From Cupriavidus necator (lineage in GTDB: Bacteria; Pseudomonadota; Gammaproteobacteria; Burkholderiales; Burkholderiaceae), in the NCBI RefSeq assembly GCF_013141915.1, contig NZ_SROX01000014.1:62001-126000 (forward strand): a DNA stretch of 64,000 bases, in the 5' to 3' direction. The notes under the pieces are model-generated. The model searched no databases and was not told the origin of the DNA. It saw only the letters and a list, made by a program, of their open reading frames with translations. Made by a program: the position numbers and the translations under genes. Shown in pieces: positions 31,662-40,256 of the stretch. Within the stretch, counting starts at the first letter, position 1, and every line of letters starts with the position of its first letter.

Positions 31662-32609
31662 TTACAGCCTGACCAGCCGCTCCGGCCGCAATGCCCCCTC
31701 GCGCATGCGCGCCACGCCGAGCAGGCGCGCCGGCTCGCCGGCATAGACGCGCACCAGCACGCCTTCGGCGATATCGATGCCATCGGGCAAATCCCGGCGC
31801 GCAATGCGCTGTCCCTGCAGGAAGCGCGCAGCGGCAGCCTGATCCAGGGTCACGGGCGGGCTCTTCTGCAGCAAGGCGTCGACCGGGGCCAGCATCCCGG
31901 GCCGTGCGGCATCGTCCTGCTGCTCGATCTGCTCGAGCGTGACCGCACCGTCCAGGGTCAGGTCACCCACGGCAATGCGGCGCAGCCCGCTCAGGTGGGC
32001 GCCGCAGCCCAGCGCTTCGCCGATGTCCTCGGCCAGCGTGCGGATATAGGTGCCTTTGCTGCATGTCACGCGCATGGTGAACGACGGCGCCGCCGGCAAG
32101 ACGCAGTCCAGCAGCGCGATTGCGTGGATGGTGACACGGCGCGCCGCGCGCTCGACGGTCTGGCCGGCACGCGCGTACTCGTACAGCGGACGGCCGTCCT
32201 TCTTCAGTGCCGAATGCATCGGCGGCACCTGCTCGATCTCGCCGAGAAAGCTCGCGAGCACCCGTTCCACCGCGGCGCGGTCGCAGGTCACATCGCGCAC
32301 GTCGAGCAGTTCGCCTTCGGCGTCGCCGGTGCTGGAACGCGCGCCCAGCCGCACCACGGCGTCATAGGTCTTGTCCGCTTCGAGCAGGTCCTGCGAGAAC
32401 TTGGTGGCTTCGCCGAAACACAGCGGCAGCAGCCCGGTGGCCAGCGGATCGAGCGTGCCGGTATGGCCGGCCTTGGCCGCGCGCAACAGGCGCTTGGCGC
32501 GCACCAGTGCGTCGTTGGACGACAGCCCCAATGGCTTGTCGAGCAGCAGCACACCATGGACCTCGCGACGCGGCAGGCGCGGCGGACGGTTGGCGTTGGA
32601 ATCGGTCAT
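31662..32609 (-). CDS. truB: tRNA pseudouridine(55) synthase TruB
   Basis: A 315-residue enzyme making pseudouridine 55 in the T-loop of tRNAs. The catalytic aspartate is in AKAGHTGTLDPLATGLLPLC; the N-terminal GVLLLDKPLGLSSNDALVR and the RNA-binding CSKGTYIRTLAEDIGE are typical. The C-terminal PUA-like region ends ARLLGVARM. It is the last gene of the rimP-nusA-infB-rbfA-truB cluster, as in most proteobacteria. Confidence 0.96.
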   Translation of the reverse strand: MTDSNANRPPRLPRREVHGVLLLDKPLGLSSNDALVRAKRLLRAAKAGHTGTLDPLATGLLPLCFGEATKFSQDLLEADKTYDAVVRLGARSSTGDAEGELLDVRDVTCDRAAVERVLASFLGEIEQVPPMHSALKKDGRPLYEYARAGQTVERAARRVTIHAIALLDCVLPAAPSFTMRVTCSKGTYIRTLAEDIGEALGCGAHLSGLRRIAVGDLTLDGAVTLEQIEQQDDAARPGMLAPVDALLQKSPPVTLDQAAAARFLQGQRIARRDLPDGIDIAEGVLVRVYAGEPARLLGVARMREGALRPERLVRL

Positions 32610-32691
32610 CGGGAAAAAGCGGGAGGCGGCGATGCGGCACGCGCGGCGACCGCGCCGGGAAGGCCCATGCCGGCCGGCATGGGCACCGGCA

Positions 32692-33063
32692 TCAGTCTTC
32701 GTCTTTGGAACGCGTGGCGTTCGCTTCGTTGATCAGCCGCGACATCTCGATCGCGTGTTCGACCGAAGTGTCATGATGGAAATGCAGCGTCGGCACCGTA
32801 TGGATGTGCAGGCGCTTGAACAGCAGCGAGTGCAGGTAGCCGGCCTTTTCGTTCAGGATAGCTTCGGCCGCGGCCGCTTCGGCGCCGAGCACGGTGAAGT
32901 ACACCTTGGCGTGCGCGTAGTCGGGCGTCAGCGTGACCGACTGCAGCGTGACCAGGCCGAGGCGCGGGTCGCGCAGTTCGCGCTGGATCATCTCGGCCAG
33001 GTCCTTCTGGATCTGGTCGGAGATGCGGAGGTTGCGGGAGGAGATATTGCCTTTCTTGGCCAT
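32692..33063 (-). CDS. rbfA: 30S ribosome-binding factor RbfA
   Basis: A 123-residue KH-fold protein needed for maturation of the 16S rRNA 5' end and for cold adaptation. It reads RNLRISDQIQKDLAEMIQREL, then LGLVTLQSVTLTPDYAHAKVYFTVLG and LFKRLHIHTVPTLHFHHDTS. Length is normal (E. coli 133). It lies between infB and truB with short gaps. Confidence 0.96.
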   Translation of the reverse strand: MAKKGNISSRNLRISDQIQKDLAEMIQRELRDPRLGLVTLQSVTLTPDYAHAKVYFTVLGAEAAAAEAILNEKAGYLHSLLFKRLHIHTVPTLHFHHDTSVEHAIEMSRLINEANATRSKDED

Positions 33064-33123
33064 TCAATACAGTCTGGTCGAGATGACAACGGCAGGCCGA
33101 AGCCTGCCGTTGCTTGCGACGCC

Positions 33124-36009
33124 TTACAGCGTACGCGCCACCTCTGTGATTTCGTACACCTCGAGCTGGTCGCCTTCCTGAACATCGTTGAAGTTCTTGA
33201 TCGACAGACCGCACTCGAAGCCTTGCTTCACTTCCTTGACATCGTCCTTGAAGCGCTTGAGCGAATCGAGCTCGCCGTCGTGGATGACCACGTTGTTGCG
33301 CAGCACGCGCACCAGCGAATTGCGCTTGACCATGCCGTCGGTGACCATACAGCCGGCCACCGCACCGATCTTCGGCACGCGGAACACCTGGCGCACCTCG
33401 ACCGTGCCGATGGTGGTTTCGCGCTTTTCCGGCGCCAGCATGCCCGACATCGCCGACTTGATCTCGTCTACCGCATCGTAAATGATGTTGTAGTAGCGGA
33501 TATCGATGCCGTTGTGCTCGGCCAGCTTGCGCGCACCCGCATCGGCACGCACGTTGAAGCCGATGATGACCGCCTTCGAGGCCGTCGCCAGGTTGACGTC
33601 GGACTCGGAGATGCCGCCCACGCCGCCATGCACGATCTGCACGCGCACTTCGGCGGTCGACAGCTTCTGCAGCGACTGCACCAGCGCTTCCTGCGAACCC
33701 TGCACGTCGGCCTTGACGATCAGCGGCAGCGTCTGCACTTCGCCTTCGGCCATCTGCTCGAGCATGTTCTCGAGCTTGGCGGCCTGTTGCTTGGCCAGCT
33801 TCACGTCGCGGAACTTGCCCTGGCGGAACAGCGCGATTTCACGGGCCTTGCGCTCGTCCGGCAGCACCAGCACTTCTTCACCGGCGGCAGGCACTTCCGA
33901 CAGGCCCTGGATTTCGACCGGGATCGACGGGCCGGCTTCCTTGGTCGCCTTGCCGTTCTCGTCCAGCATGGCACGCACGCGGCCGTAGGCGCTGCCAGCG
34001 AGGACCACATCGCCACGCTTGAGCGTGCCGCTGCTGACCAGGATGGTAGCGATCGGGCCCTTGCCCTTGTCGAGCTGGGCTTCCACCACCAGGCCCTTGG
34101 CCGGGGCATCCACCGGTGCGGTCAGCTCCAGCACTTCGGCCTGCAGGAGCACCTGCTCGAGCAGGTCTTCCACACCGGTACCCATCTTGGCCGACACCGG
34201 CACGAACGGCGAATCGCCGCCGTATTCTTCCGGCACCACCTGCTCGGCCACCAGTTCCTGCTTGACGCGGTCCGGGTTGGCATCGGGCTTGTCGATCTTG
34301 TTGATCGCCACCACGATCGGCACGCCGGCAGCCTTGGCATGCGCAATCGCTTCCTTGGTCTGCGGCATCACGCCATCGTCGGCCGCGACCACCAGGATCA
34401 CGATGTCGGTAGCCTTGGCGCCGCGAGCACGCATGGCCGTGAAGGCCTCGTGACCCGGGGTGTCCAGGAAGGTGATCACGCCGCGGTCGGTTTCCACATG
34501 GTAGGCCCCGATATGCTGGGTAATGCCGCCGGCTTCGCCCGCGGCCACCTTGGTGCGGCGGATGTAGTCCAGCAGCGAGGTCTTGCCGTGGTCGACGTGA
34601 CCCATTACGGTCACCACCGGCGGACGCGGCAGCAGTTCGGCGTCTTCGTGCTCTTCACCGTCCACCACCAGCAGCGCTTCCGGATCGTCCAGCTTGGCGG
34701 CATACGCCTTGTGGCCCATTTCTTCCACCACGATCATGGCGGTTTCCTGGTCCAGCACCTGGTTGATCGTCACCATCTGGCCGAGCTTCATCATTTGCTT
34801 GATGACCTCGGAAGCCTTCACCGCCATCTTGTGCGCCAGGTCGGCCACCGAGATGGTTTCCGGCACGTGCACTTCACGCACCACCGGTTCGGTCGGCGCC
34901 TGGAAGTTGCTGCGGCCGTCGTCGTGCTGCTGCTGACGGCCGCCACGGCCGCGCGGGCCACCGCGCCAGCCGCCCACGCCGCCCGACGAATCGCCGCGCG
35001 TCTTCAGGCCGCTGCCCTTCTTGCGGCTGCCTTCGTCCTGCCAACCGGCCTTGACCACCTTGCCCTTCTTGTCGGCAGTGGTGGTGACGGCGGTGGTGGT
35101 GGTCACCGGCTTCTTCTCGCCCGGCTTGGCTTCGGTGCCGGGCGGCTTGACCGGCTTGTGCAGCGTGCCGGTCTGCTCGGCCTTCTTTTCCTCGGCCTTG
35201 CGCTCGGACGGCGCCTTCAGCACGCGTGCCGGCGCATTCAGCATCTGCTGGATCGCGCGGGCCTCGGCTTCGGCCGCCTCGCGGCGCTTGCGCGCGGCGA
35301 TTTCCTGTTCGGCGCGGGCCTTGTCGGCGGCAGCCTTGGCCTCGTCGGCGGCCTTCTGCGCCTCGGCACGCTCGGCGGCGACGCGGGCCTTCTCGTCCTC
35401 GGCCTTCTTGCGCGAGGAGTCCTCGTTAGCTTCGGTCACGGCGCGCGATGCGGCAGCTTCTTCCTCGGCCTTGCGGGCGGCGAGTTCGGCCTGGCGGCGC
35501 TGTTCGGCCTCGAGCGCTTCCTGGCGGGCGCGGCGCTCGGCTTCCTCGCGTTCGGCGGCCTCGCGGGCGGCCTTGGCTTCGGCTTCCTGGCGCGCCAGCT
35601 GTTCGGCCTGGCGGCGCTCGTCCTCTTCGCGGCGCGCCTCCTCGGCGGAGTCGACGACGTGAGCTTGCGCCTCGGCACCATCGGCCTGCAGATCCGGCGC
35701 AGCATCGTCGCGCTTGATCAGCACGCGCTTCTTGCGCACTTCCACCTGGACCGTGCGGGTCTTGCCGGTGCCATCCGACTGGCGGATCTCGGAGGTTTCG
35801 CGCTTGGTCAGTGTGATCTTCTTGCGGGAGCTGTCGTCGGACTGGCCGTGCGAACGCTTCAGATAGTCCAGCAGCCTGGTCTTATCCGATTCCGTGATGA
35901 TGTCTTCTGGCGTCGCTTTGCCCACCCCAGCCGCCTGCAATTGTTCCAGCAGGGCAGCTGCGCTGCGACTCAGTTCTGCGGCCAGTTGGGCAACTGTTGT
36001 GCTTGCCAT
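33124..36009 (-). CDS. infB: Translation initiation factor IF-2
   Basis: A 961-residue GTPase that brings fMet-tRNA to the 30S subunit. It has two IF2_N modules, at 1-55 (VAQLAAELSRSAAALLEQL) and at about 378-440 (ISVADLAHKMAVKASEVIKQ). Between them lies a long Ala/Glu/Arg/Lys coiled coil (110-260) and a Gly/Arg-rich patch (345-360). The G domain starts with GHVDHGKT (470-477), then DTPGHEAFTAM and NKIDKPDANPD. The C-terminal half carries the fMet-tRNA-binding domain (AGCMVTDGMVKRNS). The charged linker makes it longer than E. coli IF-2 (890). Confidence 0.97.
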   Translation of the reverse strand: MASTTVAQLAAELSRSAAALLEQLQAAGVGKATPEDIITESDKTRLLDYLKRSHGQSDDSSRKKITLTKRETSEIRQSDGTGKTRTVQVEVRKKRVLIKRDDAAPDLQADGAEAQAHVVDSAEEARREEDERRQAEQLARQEAEAKAAREAAEREEAERRARQEALEAEQRRQAELAARKAEEEAAASRAVTEANEDSSRKKAEDEKARVAAERAEAQKAADEAKAAADKARAEQEIAARKRREAAEAEARAIQQMLNAPARVLKAPSERKAEEKKAEQTGTLHKPVKPPGTEAKPGEKKPVTTTTAVTTTADKKGKVVKAGWQDEGSRKKGSGLKTRGDSSGGVGGWRGGPRGRGGRQQQHDDGRSNFQAPTEPVVREVHVPETISVADLAHKMAVKASEVIKQMMKLGQMVTINQVLDQETAMIVVEEMGHKAYAAKLDDPEALLVVDGEEHEDAELLPRPPVVTVMGHVDHGKTSLLDYIRRTKVAAGEAGGITQHIGAYHVETDRGVITFLDTPGHEAFTAMRARGAKATDIVILVVAADDGVMPQTKEAIAHAKAAGVPIVVAINKIDKPDANPDRVKQELVAEQVVPEEYGGDSPFVPVSAKMGTGVEDLLEQVLLQAEVLELTAPVDAPAKGLVVEAQLDKGKGPIATILVSSGTLKRGDVVLAGSAYGRVRAMLDENGKATKEAGPSIPVEIQGLSEVPAAGEEVLVLPDERKAREIALFRQGKFRDVKLAKQQAAKLENMLEQMAEGEVQTLPLIVKADVQGSQEALVQSLQKLSTAEVRVQIVHGGVGGISESDVNLATASKAVIIGFNVRADAGARKLAEHNGIDIRYYNIIYDAVDEIKSAMSGMLAPEKRETTIGTVEVRQVFRVPKIGAVAGCMVTDGMVKRNSLVRVLRNNVVIHDGELDSLKRFKDDVKEVKQGFECGLSIKNFNDVQEGDQLEVYEITEVARTL

Positions 36010-36099
36010 TCAAACCCTTTCAATGCTTGGTTTCTACGTCGGGACAAATTGTTGCGGAAAGCGCGCCCGGGCTGGTGTTGGCCGGCCCGGCCGTGTCCC

Positions 36100-37575
36100 T
36101 CAGTTGAACCAATGTTCCCGTGCTTTCATGATCAGCGACTTGGCTTCTTCCTCGCTGACACCGGTCATCTCGACCAGCTCGTCCACGGCCAGTTCGGCCA
36201 GGTCGTCACGCGTATGGATATCGCCTTCGGCCAGCTTGCCGATCAATTCCGGGTTGAGGCCGTCGAGCGAGCGCAGGTCCTGCGACACCTCTTCCACCTT
36301 TTCTTCCCGGGCCAGTTCCATCGTCAGGAGCGCATCACGCGCGCGATTGCGCAGCTCGTTGACGGTGTCTTCGTCAAAGGCCTCGATCTCCATCATTTCA
36401 CTGATGGGGACATAAGCCACTTCTTCCAGCGTGGAGAAGCCTTCCTCGATCAGGATGTCGGCAACTTCCTCGTCCACGTCCAGCTTGGACATGAACAGCT
36501 TGCGCACGACATCGCTCTCTTCGGCCTGCTTCTGCGCCGACTCTTCCTGCGTCATGATGTTGATCTGCCAGCCGGTCAGCTCGGACGCCAGGCGCACGTT
36601 CTGACCACTGCGGCCGATGGAGACGGCGAGGTTTTCCTCGTCGACCACCACGTCCATGCTGTGCTTCTCTTCATCCACCACGATCGACTGCACTTGCGCC
36701 GGCGCCAACGCGCCGATCACAAATTGCGCCGGGTCTTCCGACCACAGCACGATATCCACCGCCTCGCCGCCGATCTCGTTGCGCACCGCGGTGACGCGCG
36801 TGCCACGCACGCCCACGCAGGTGCCGATCGGGTCGATGCGCTTGTCATGCGCCACCACCGCGATCTTGGCGCGGACGCCCGGGTCGCGGGCAGCCGCCTT
36901 GATCTCCAGCAGGCCTTGTTCCATTTCAGGCACTTCGTTCTCGAAGAGCTTGATCAGGAAATCCGGCGCGGTGCGCGACAACTCGATCTGCGGGCCGCGC
37001 GCGGCGCGGTCCACATTCAGGATATACGCGCGCACGCGGTCGCCGGTGCGCAGGTTTTCCTTGGGGATGATCTGGTCGCGCGCCAGCAGCGCTTCGACGC
37101 GGCCGGACTCGACGATCAGGCCCTTCTTGTCGGCGCGCTTGACCGTGCCGGTCATGATCTTTTCGCCGCGATCGAGGTAGTCGTTCAGGATCTGCTCGCG
37201 CTCGGCGTCGCGGATGCGCTGCAGGATCACCTGCTTGGCGGCCTGCGCGCCGATGCGGCCGAACTCGACCGACTCGATCTGCTGCTCGATATAGTCGCCC
37301 AGCTCGATGCTGGGGTTTTCCTCGCGGGCCTCGAACAGCAGGATCTGCTTGTCCGGCTCCTGCAGGCCAAGTTCGTCGGGAACGACCAGCCAGCGACGGA
37401 AGGTTTCATGCTCGCCCGATTCGCGATCGATCGCGACACGGATATCCACGTCTTCCTCGAAACGCTTCTTGGTGGCCGAGGCGAGCGCCGCCTCCAGGGC
37501 ACCGAATACCACATCCTTGTCGACGTTCTTCTCACGCGCAAGCGCATCGACGAGCAACAGAACTTCGCGGCTCAT
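36100..37575 (-). CDS. nusA: Transcription elongation/termination factor NusA
   Basis: A 491-residue RNA-polymerase-binding factor acting in pausing, termination and antitermination. In order: an N-terminal RNAP-binding domain (EVLLLVDALAREKNVDKDVV), S1 domain (GTVKRADKKGLIVESGRVEAL), KH1 and KH2 (VGVRGTRVTAVRNEIGGEAVD, SIGRSGQNVRLASELTGWQI), and two acidic repeats at the C-terminus (LNPELIGKLAEGDIHTRDDLA), as in E. coli. Its ATG overlaps the rimP stop by four bases, so the two are translationally coupled. Confidence 0.97.
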   Translation of the reverse strand: MSREVLLLVDALAREKNVDKDVVFGALEAALASATKKRFEEDVDIRVAIDRESGEHETFRRWLVVPDELGLQEPDKQILLFEAREENPSIELGDYIEQQIESVEFGRIGAQAAKQVILQRIRDAEREQILNDYLDRGEKIMTGTVKRADKKGLIVESGRVEALLARDQIIPKENLRTGDRVRAYILNVDRAARGPQIELSRTAPDFLIKLFENEVPEMEQGLLEIKAAARDPGVRAKIAVVAHDKRIDPIGTCVGVRGTRVTAVRNEIGGEAVDIVLWSEDPAQFVIGALAPAQVQSIVVDEEKHSMDVVVDEENLAVSIGRSGQNVRLASELTGWQINIMTQEESAQKQAEESDVVRKLFMSKLDVDEEVADILIEEGFSTLEEVAYVPISEMMEIEAFDEDTVNELRNRARDALLTMELAREEKVEEVSQDLRSLDGLNPELIGKLAEGDIHTRDDLAELAVDELVEMTGVSEEEAKSLIMKAREHWFN

Positions 37576-38060
37576 TGCTTGTTCCCTTTTCTTTGATTTC
37601 CTTTGAAGTCGAATACCGGCACCAGGCGTGCCTTGTCGACATCGGATACGGCAAATTCCAGCAGCGCCGGGCCATCTTTGCCCTCGAACTCCAGGCCGAT
37701 CTTCTCCTCGCCCGCGGCGCCAGTGGGCTCGCGCAGGATGCCTGTGAAGTTCTTCTGTCCGTTGACGGGCAGGCGCAGCGTCACGCGCGCCTCCGCGCCG
37801 GCAAAGCGGATGAAGTCGGCCAGCTTTTTCAGCGGCCGGTCCAGTCCGGGCGACGAGACCTCGAGGCGTTCATAGTCGACGTTCTCGACCGTAAACGCGT
37901 GGGTGAGCTGGCGGCTCACCTTTTCGCAATCCTCGATGGCAATGCCGGTTTCAGGCTGATCGATATAGACACGCAGCAATCCGGCCGGGGCACGCTCGAG
38001 CTCGACCAGCTCATATCCCATGCCGCCAAGGGTGGTTTCGATCAAATCTGCCAGATGCAC
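37572..38060 (-). CDS. rimP: Ribosome maturation factor RimP
   Basis: A 162-residue 30S assembly factor. The N-terminal domain reads TLGGMGYELVELERAPAGLL and VYIDQPETGIAIEDCEKVSR; the junction VSSPGLDRPLKK is the family hallmark, and the C-terminal Sm-like domain follows. The start is GTG at 38060 with a weak GGGA upstream. It heads the nusA operon. A promoter and a hairpin terminator precede it in the leader, suggesting regulated read-through. Confidence 0.95.
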   Translation of the reverse strand: MHLADLIETTLGGMGYELVELERAPAGLLRVYIDQPETGIAIEDCEKVSRQLTHAFTVENVDYERLEVSSPGLDRPLKKLADFIRFAGAEARVTLRLPVNGQKNFTGILREPTGAAGEEKIGLEFEGKDGPALLEFAVSDVDKARLVPVFDFKGNQRKGNKQ

Positions 38061-38192
38061 TGTTATCCCGAGTAATGGCCATCAACACCGTGGCAGGCAA
38101 ACCCGCCGGTGCCGTCCGGGACGACCCTGTTGCAGCGCTGCCTGTCCGCCACCCCGTTCCGCCCCAGCGGAAGCACCGAAATCGGGCGAACC

Positions 38193-38217
38193 AAAAAAAA
38201 ATGGGCGCAATGCCCAT
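38193..38217 (-). terminator. Terminator in the rimP leader, possible attenuator
   Basis: On the minus strand ATGGGC (38217-38212) pairs with GCCCAT (38206-38201) around a five-base loop, followed by eight more T (38200-38193). It lies downstream of the rimP promoter (38263-38291) and about 130 bases before the rimP GTG. It can therefore stop both rluB read-through and transcripts from the rimP promoter. Confidence 0.85.
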
Positions 38218-38262
38218 CATTCGCCCACCCTCGGACAAGGATGGCTTTTTGAATAGACTTGA

Positions 38263-38291
38263 ATTATACGCGGATTATGTCGAAAAGGCAA
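38263..38291 (-). promoter_or_regulatory. Promoter of the rimP-nusA-infB operon
   Basis: Minus-strand TATAAT at 38268-38263 and TTGCCT (four of six) at 38291-38286 have a 17-base spacer. Start near 38256, giving a leader of about 195 bases that contains the hairpin terminator. Confidence 0.65.
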
Positions 38292-38361
38292 AAGCAAGAC
38301 ATTACCACGGACTGAACGCGGCGGCAGCGGGCGTTGTGCCCGCGTGCGCCGCCAGCAGCGC

Positions 38362-40251
38362 TTACCGGTTGCCGCCGCGGTTGCCCCCGCGATTGCCGCC
38401 GCCACCGCCTCGCGGCGAGCGGTTGCCGCCTGCTTTTGCCGCCTTCGGCATCACGTTGCCATTGGCCTCGCCACCGCCGCGGCGGGCCTTGCCCTGCCCT
38501 TGGCCGGCCTGGCCCCTCGCGCCACCCATGCCACCCATGCCACCCATGCCGCCCATGCCGCCCATGCCCGTACCGCCGCCACGCCCCTGACGTGCGCCGG
38601 TGCCGCGCCCGCCGCCCAGGTTGGCGGCATGCGAGGTCAGCAGCGTCGGCCCATGGCTGATATAGCCCATCGACGTCTTCATCGGATCCGGCTGGCTGCT
38701 GCGGCCGCCGCCGCCGCGGGTACCGCCCTGGTCGACGCGCGGCAGGCCGTCCATGCCCGTGGGCATCGGCATGCCGGCGATCGCCGCCTCGGTGCGCTGC
38801 TTGCGCCCGCCCACCTTGGTGGCGCCCTTGGGCGCCTGCTCGCCCTTGCTGGGCACCTTCAGGCCGACGCTGGTCATCAGCGCCTTGACATCATTCGGCT
38901 CCACTTCCTGCCAGCGGCCGCGCTTCAGACCCCGCGGCAGCAGGAACTGGCCGTAGCGGGTGCGAATCAAGCGCGACACGGTCAGTCCGACCGCCTCGAA
39001 CATGCGCCGCACCTCCCGGTTGCGCCCTTCGGTCAGGGCCACGTGGTACCAATGATTGGCGCCTTCGCCGCCACCGTCGGCAATACGCAGGAAGTTGGCC
39101 TCGCCGTCATCCAGCTTGATGCCGTGTAGCAGGCGCTGGCGGTCGGCTTCGGCCAACTCACCCAGCGTGCGCACCGCGTATTCGCGCTCGACGCCGTAGC
39201 GGGGATGCATGAACCGATTGGCAATGTCGCCCGAGGTGGTGAAAATCAGCAAGCCTTCGGTGTTGAAGTCCAGGCGACCCACCGCGACCCACTTGCCGGT
39301 CTTGATTCGCGGCAGGTTGTCGAACACGGTCGGACGGCCTTCCGGATCGGACTGGCTGACGATTTCACCGGAGGGCTTGTGATACAGCAGCACGCGCGGC
39401 GGCTTGGTTGACACCTTGCGGTGGATCAGCTTGCCGTTCACGCGGACCTGGTCGGCCGGCAGAATGCGCTGGCCGATATGAGCCGGCAGCCCATTGACCG
39501 AGACGCGGCCCTGCAGGATCAGCTCTTCCATCTCGCGGCGCGAACCGAGGCCGCCCTCGGCCAGCACCTTGTGCAACTTGGGCGCATCGTCATCGGCGGA
39601 CAACTCGCGCACAGGCTTGGCCTTGGTGCGCGGGATGACCGTGTCTTCACTGTCGTATTGCTCGGAGATGACGAAGCGGAACAGGTCTTCGCTGCCTGCC
39701 GCGGTCTTGTCGGCGCCGGCCGGGCCCTTGCGGGGTGCCTGTGGCTTGCCGCCATCCTTGCGCCGGCCCTGCTGGCGCGCGCCGGCGCCCTGGGCGTCGC
39801 CGGAAGTCGCCGGCTTGCCGCTGCGCGGCCCCGGCTTGCGCTTGCGGCCAGGCTGCTCGGGCTTGTCGGCGCCTTCGGCCCGGGCCGCGCGGTCGATCTT
39901 GTCTGCCTTGCTGCCGCCCTGGCTGACCTGCCCGCCTTCGCCCTGGCCCGGCTTGCGCTTGCCGCGGCCACGCTGGCCGCCGCGTCCGGCGCCCGCGCCC
40001 TGGGGTGCACCCGGCTCGCCGGCATCGCCCTGGCCGCCTGCGCCGACGCCTTCGGCGCCCTCGGCACGGTCCTGGTTCGCCTGACGGCGCGAGGCCACCA
40101 GGTTCCTCAGACCGCGGCGCAGCCCCTTGCGGCGGGGCGCGGCGTCACTGCCCGATCCGGGTTCTGCGGCGCCGGTGTCGGCGGATGCGCCCGCATGGCG
40201 GGCGTCTTGGTCAACGGAATCAGACAAGATATTCACTATCGGATGTTGCAT
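38362..40251 (-). CDS. rluB: RluB-type 23S rRNA pseudouridine(2605) synthase with long disordered tails
   Basis: A 629-residue protein whose central 260 residues are a standard RluB/RsuA enzyme. The S4 RNA-binding domain (residues 223-270, KLHKVLAEGGLGSRREMEEL) is followed by the catalytic domain with Asp328 in VGRLDFNTEGLL and TEGRNREVRRMFEA. The N-terminal 215 residues (Gly, Ala, Arg, Lys rich) and the C-terminal 150 (Gly, Arg, Met rich, ending RGGNRGGNR) are low complexity. E. coli RluB has 291 residues, so more than half of this protein is extra. The start is ATG 40251, with only a weak binding site; internal starts are possible. It follows scpB by five bases. Confidence 0.9.
   Translation of the reverse strand: MQHPIVNILSDSVDQDARHAGASADTGAAEPGSGSDAAPRRKGLRRGLRNLVASRRQANQDRAEGAEGVGAGGQGDAGEPGAPQGAGAGRGGQRGRGKRKPGQGEGGQVSQGGSKADKIDRAARAEGADKPEQPGRKRKPGPRSGKPATSGDAQGAGARQQGRRKDGGKPQAPRKGPAGADKTAAGSEDLFRFVISEQYDSEDTVIPRTKAKPVRELSADDDAPKLHKVLAEGGLGSRREMEELILQGRVSVNGLPAHIGQRILPADQVRVNGKLIHRKVSTKPPRVLLYHKPSGEIVSQSDPEGRPTVFDNLPRIKTGKWVAVGRLDFNTEGLLIFTTSGDIANRFMHPRYGVEREYAVRTLGELAEADRQRLLHGIKLDDGEANFLRIADGGGEGANHWYHVALTEGRNREVRRMFEAVGLTVSRLIRTRYGQFLLPRGLKRGRWQEVEPNDVKALMTSVGLKVPSKGEQAPKGATKVGGRKQRTEAAIAGMPMPTGMDGLPRVDQGGTRGGGGRSSQPDPMKTSMGYISHGPTLLTSHAANLGGGRGTGARQGRGGGTGMGGMGGMGGMGGMGGARGQAGQGQGKARRGGGEANGNVMPKAAKAGGNRSPRGGGGGNRGGNRGGNR
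38521..38565. repeat. Five 9-base tandem repeats inside rluB
   Basis: Five copies of GCCRCCCAT (three GCCACCCAT, two GCCGCCCAT), in frame on the minus strand, encode a Met-Gly-Gly run in the C-terminal tail. Near-identity at the DNA level suggests recent slippage, so copy number may vary between strains. Confidence 0.9.
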
Positions 40252-40256
40252 GTTGT

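Noticed and set aside
32371..37596. Open frame of 1741 codons on the plus strand
   Set aside because: It runs antisense to truB, rbfA, infB and nusA, which are certain. The translation is His/Asp/Leu-rich with no family similarity; long antisense frames are expected at this GC content.
38521..38565. Short tandem repeats considered as a CRISPR-like array
   Set aside because: The units are 9 bases, contiguous and in frame within rluB; there are no spacers and no cas genes in the window.
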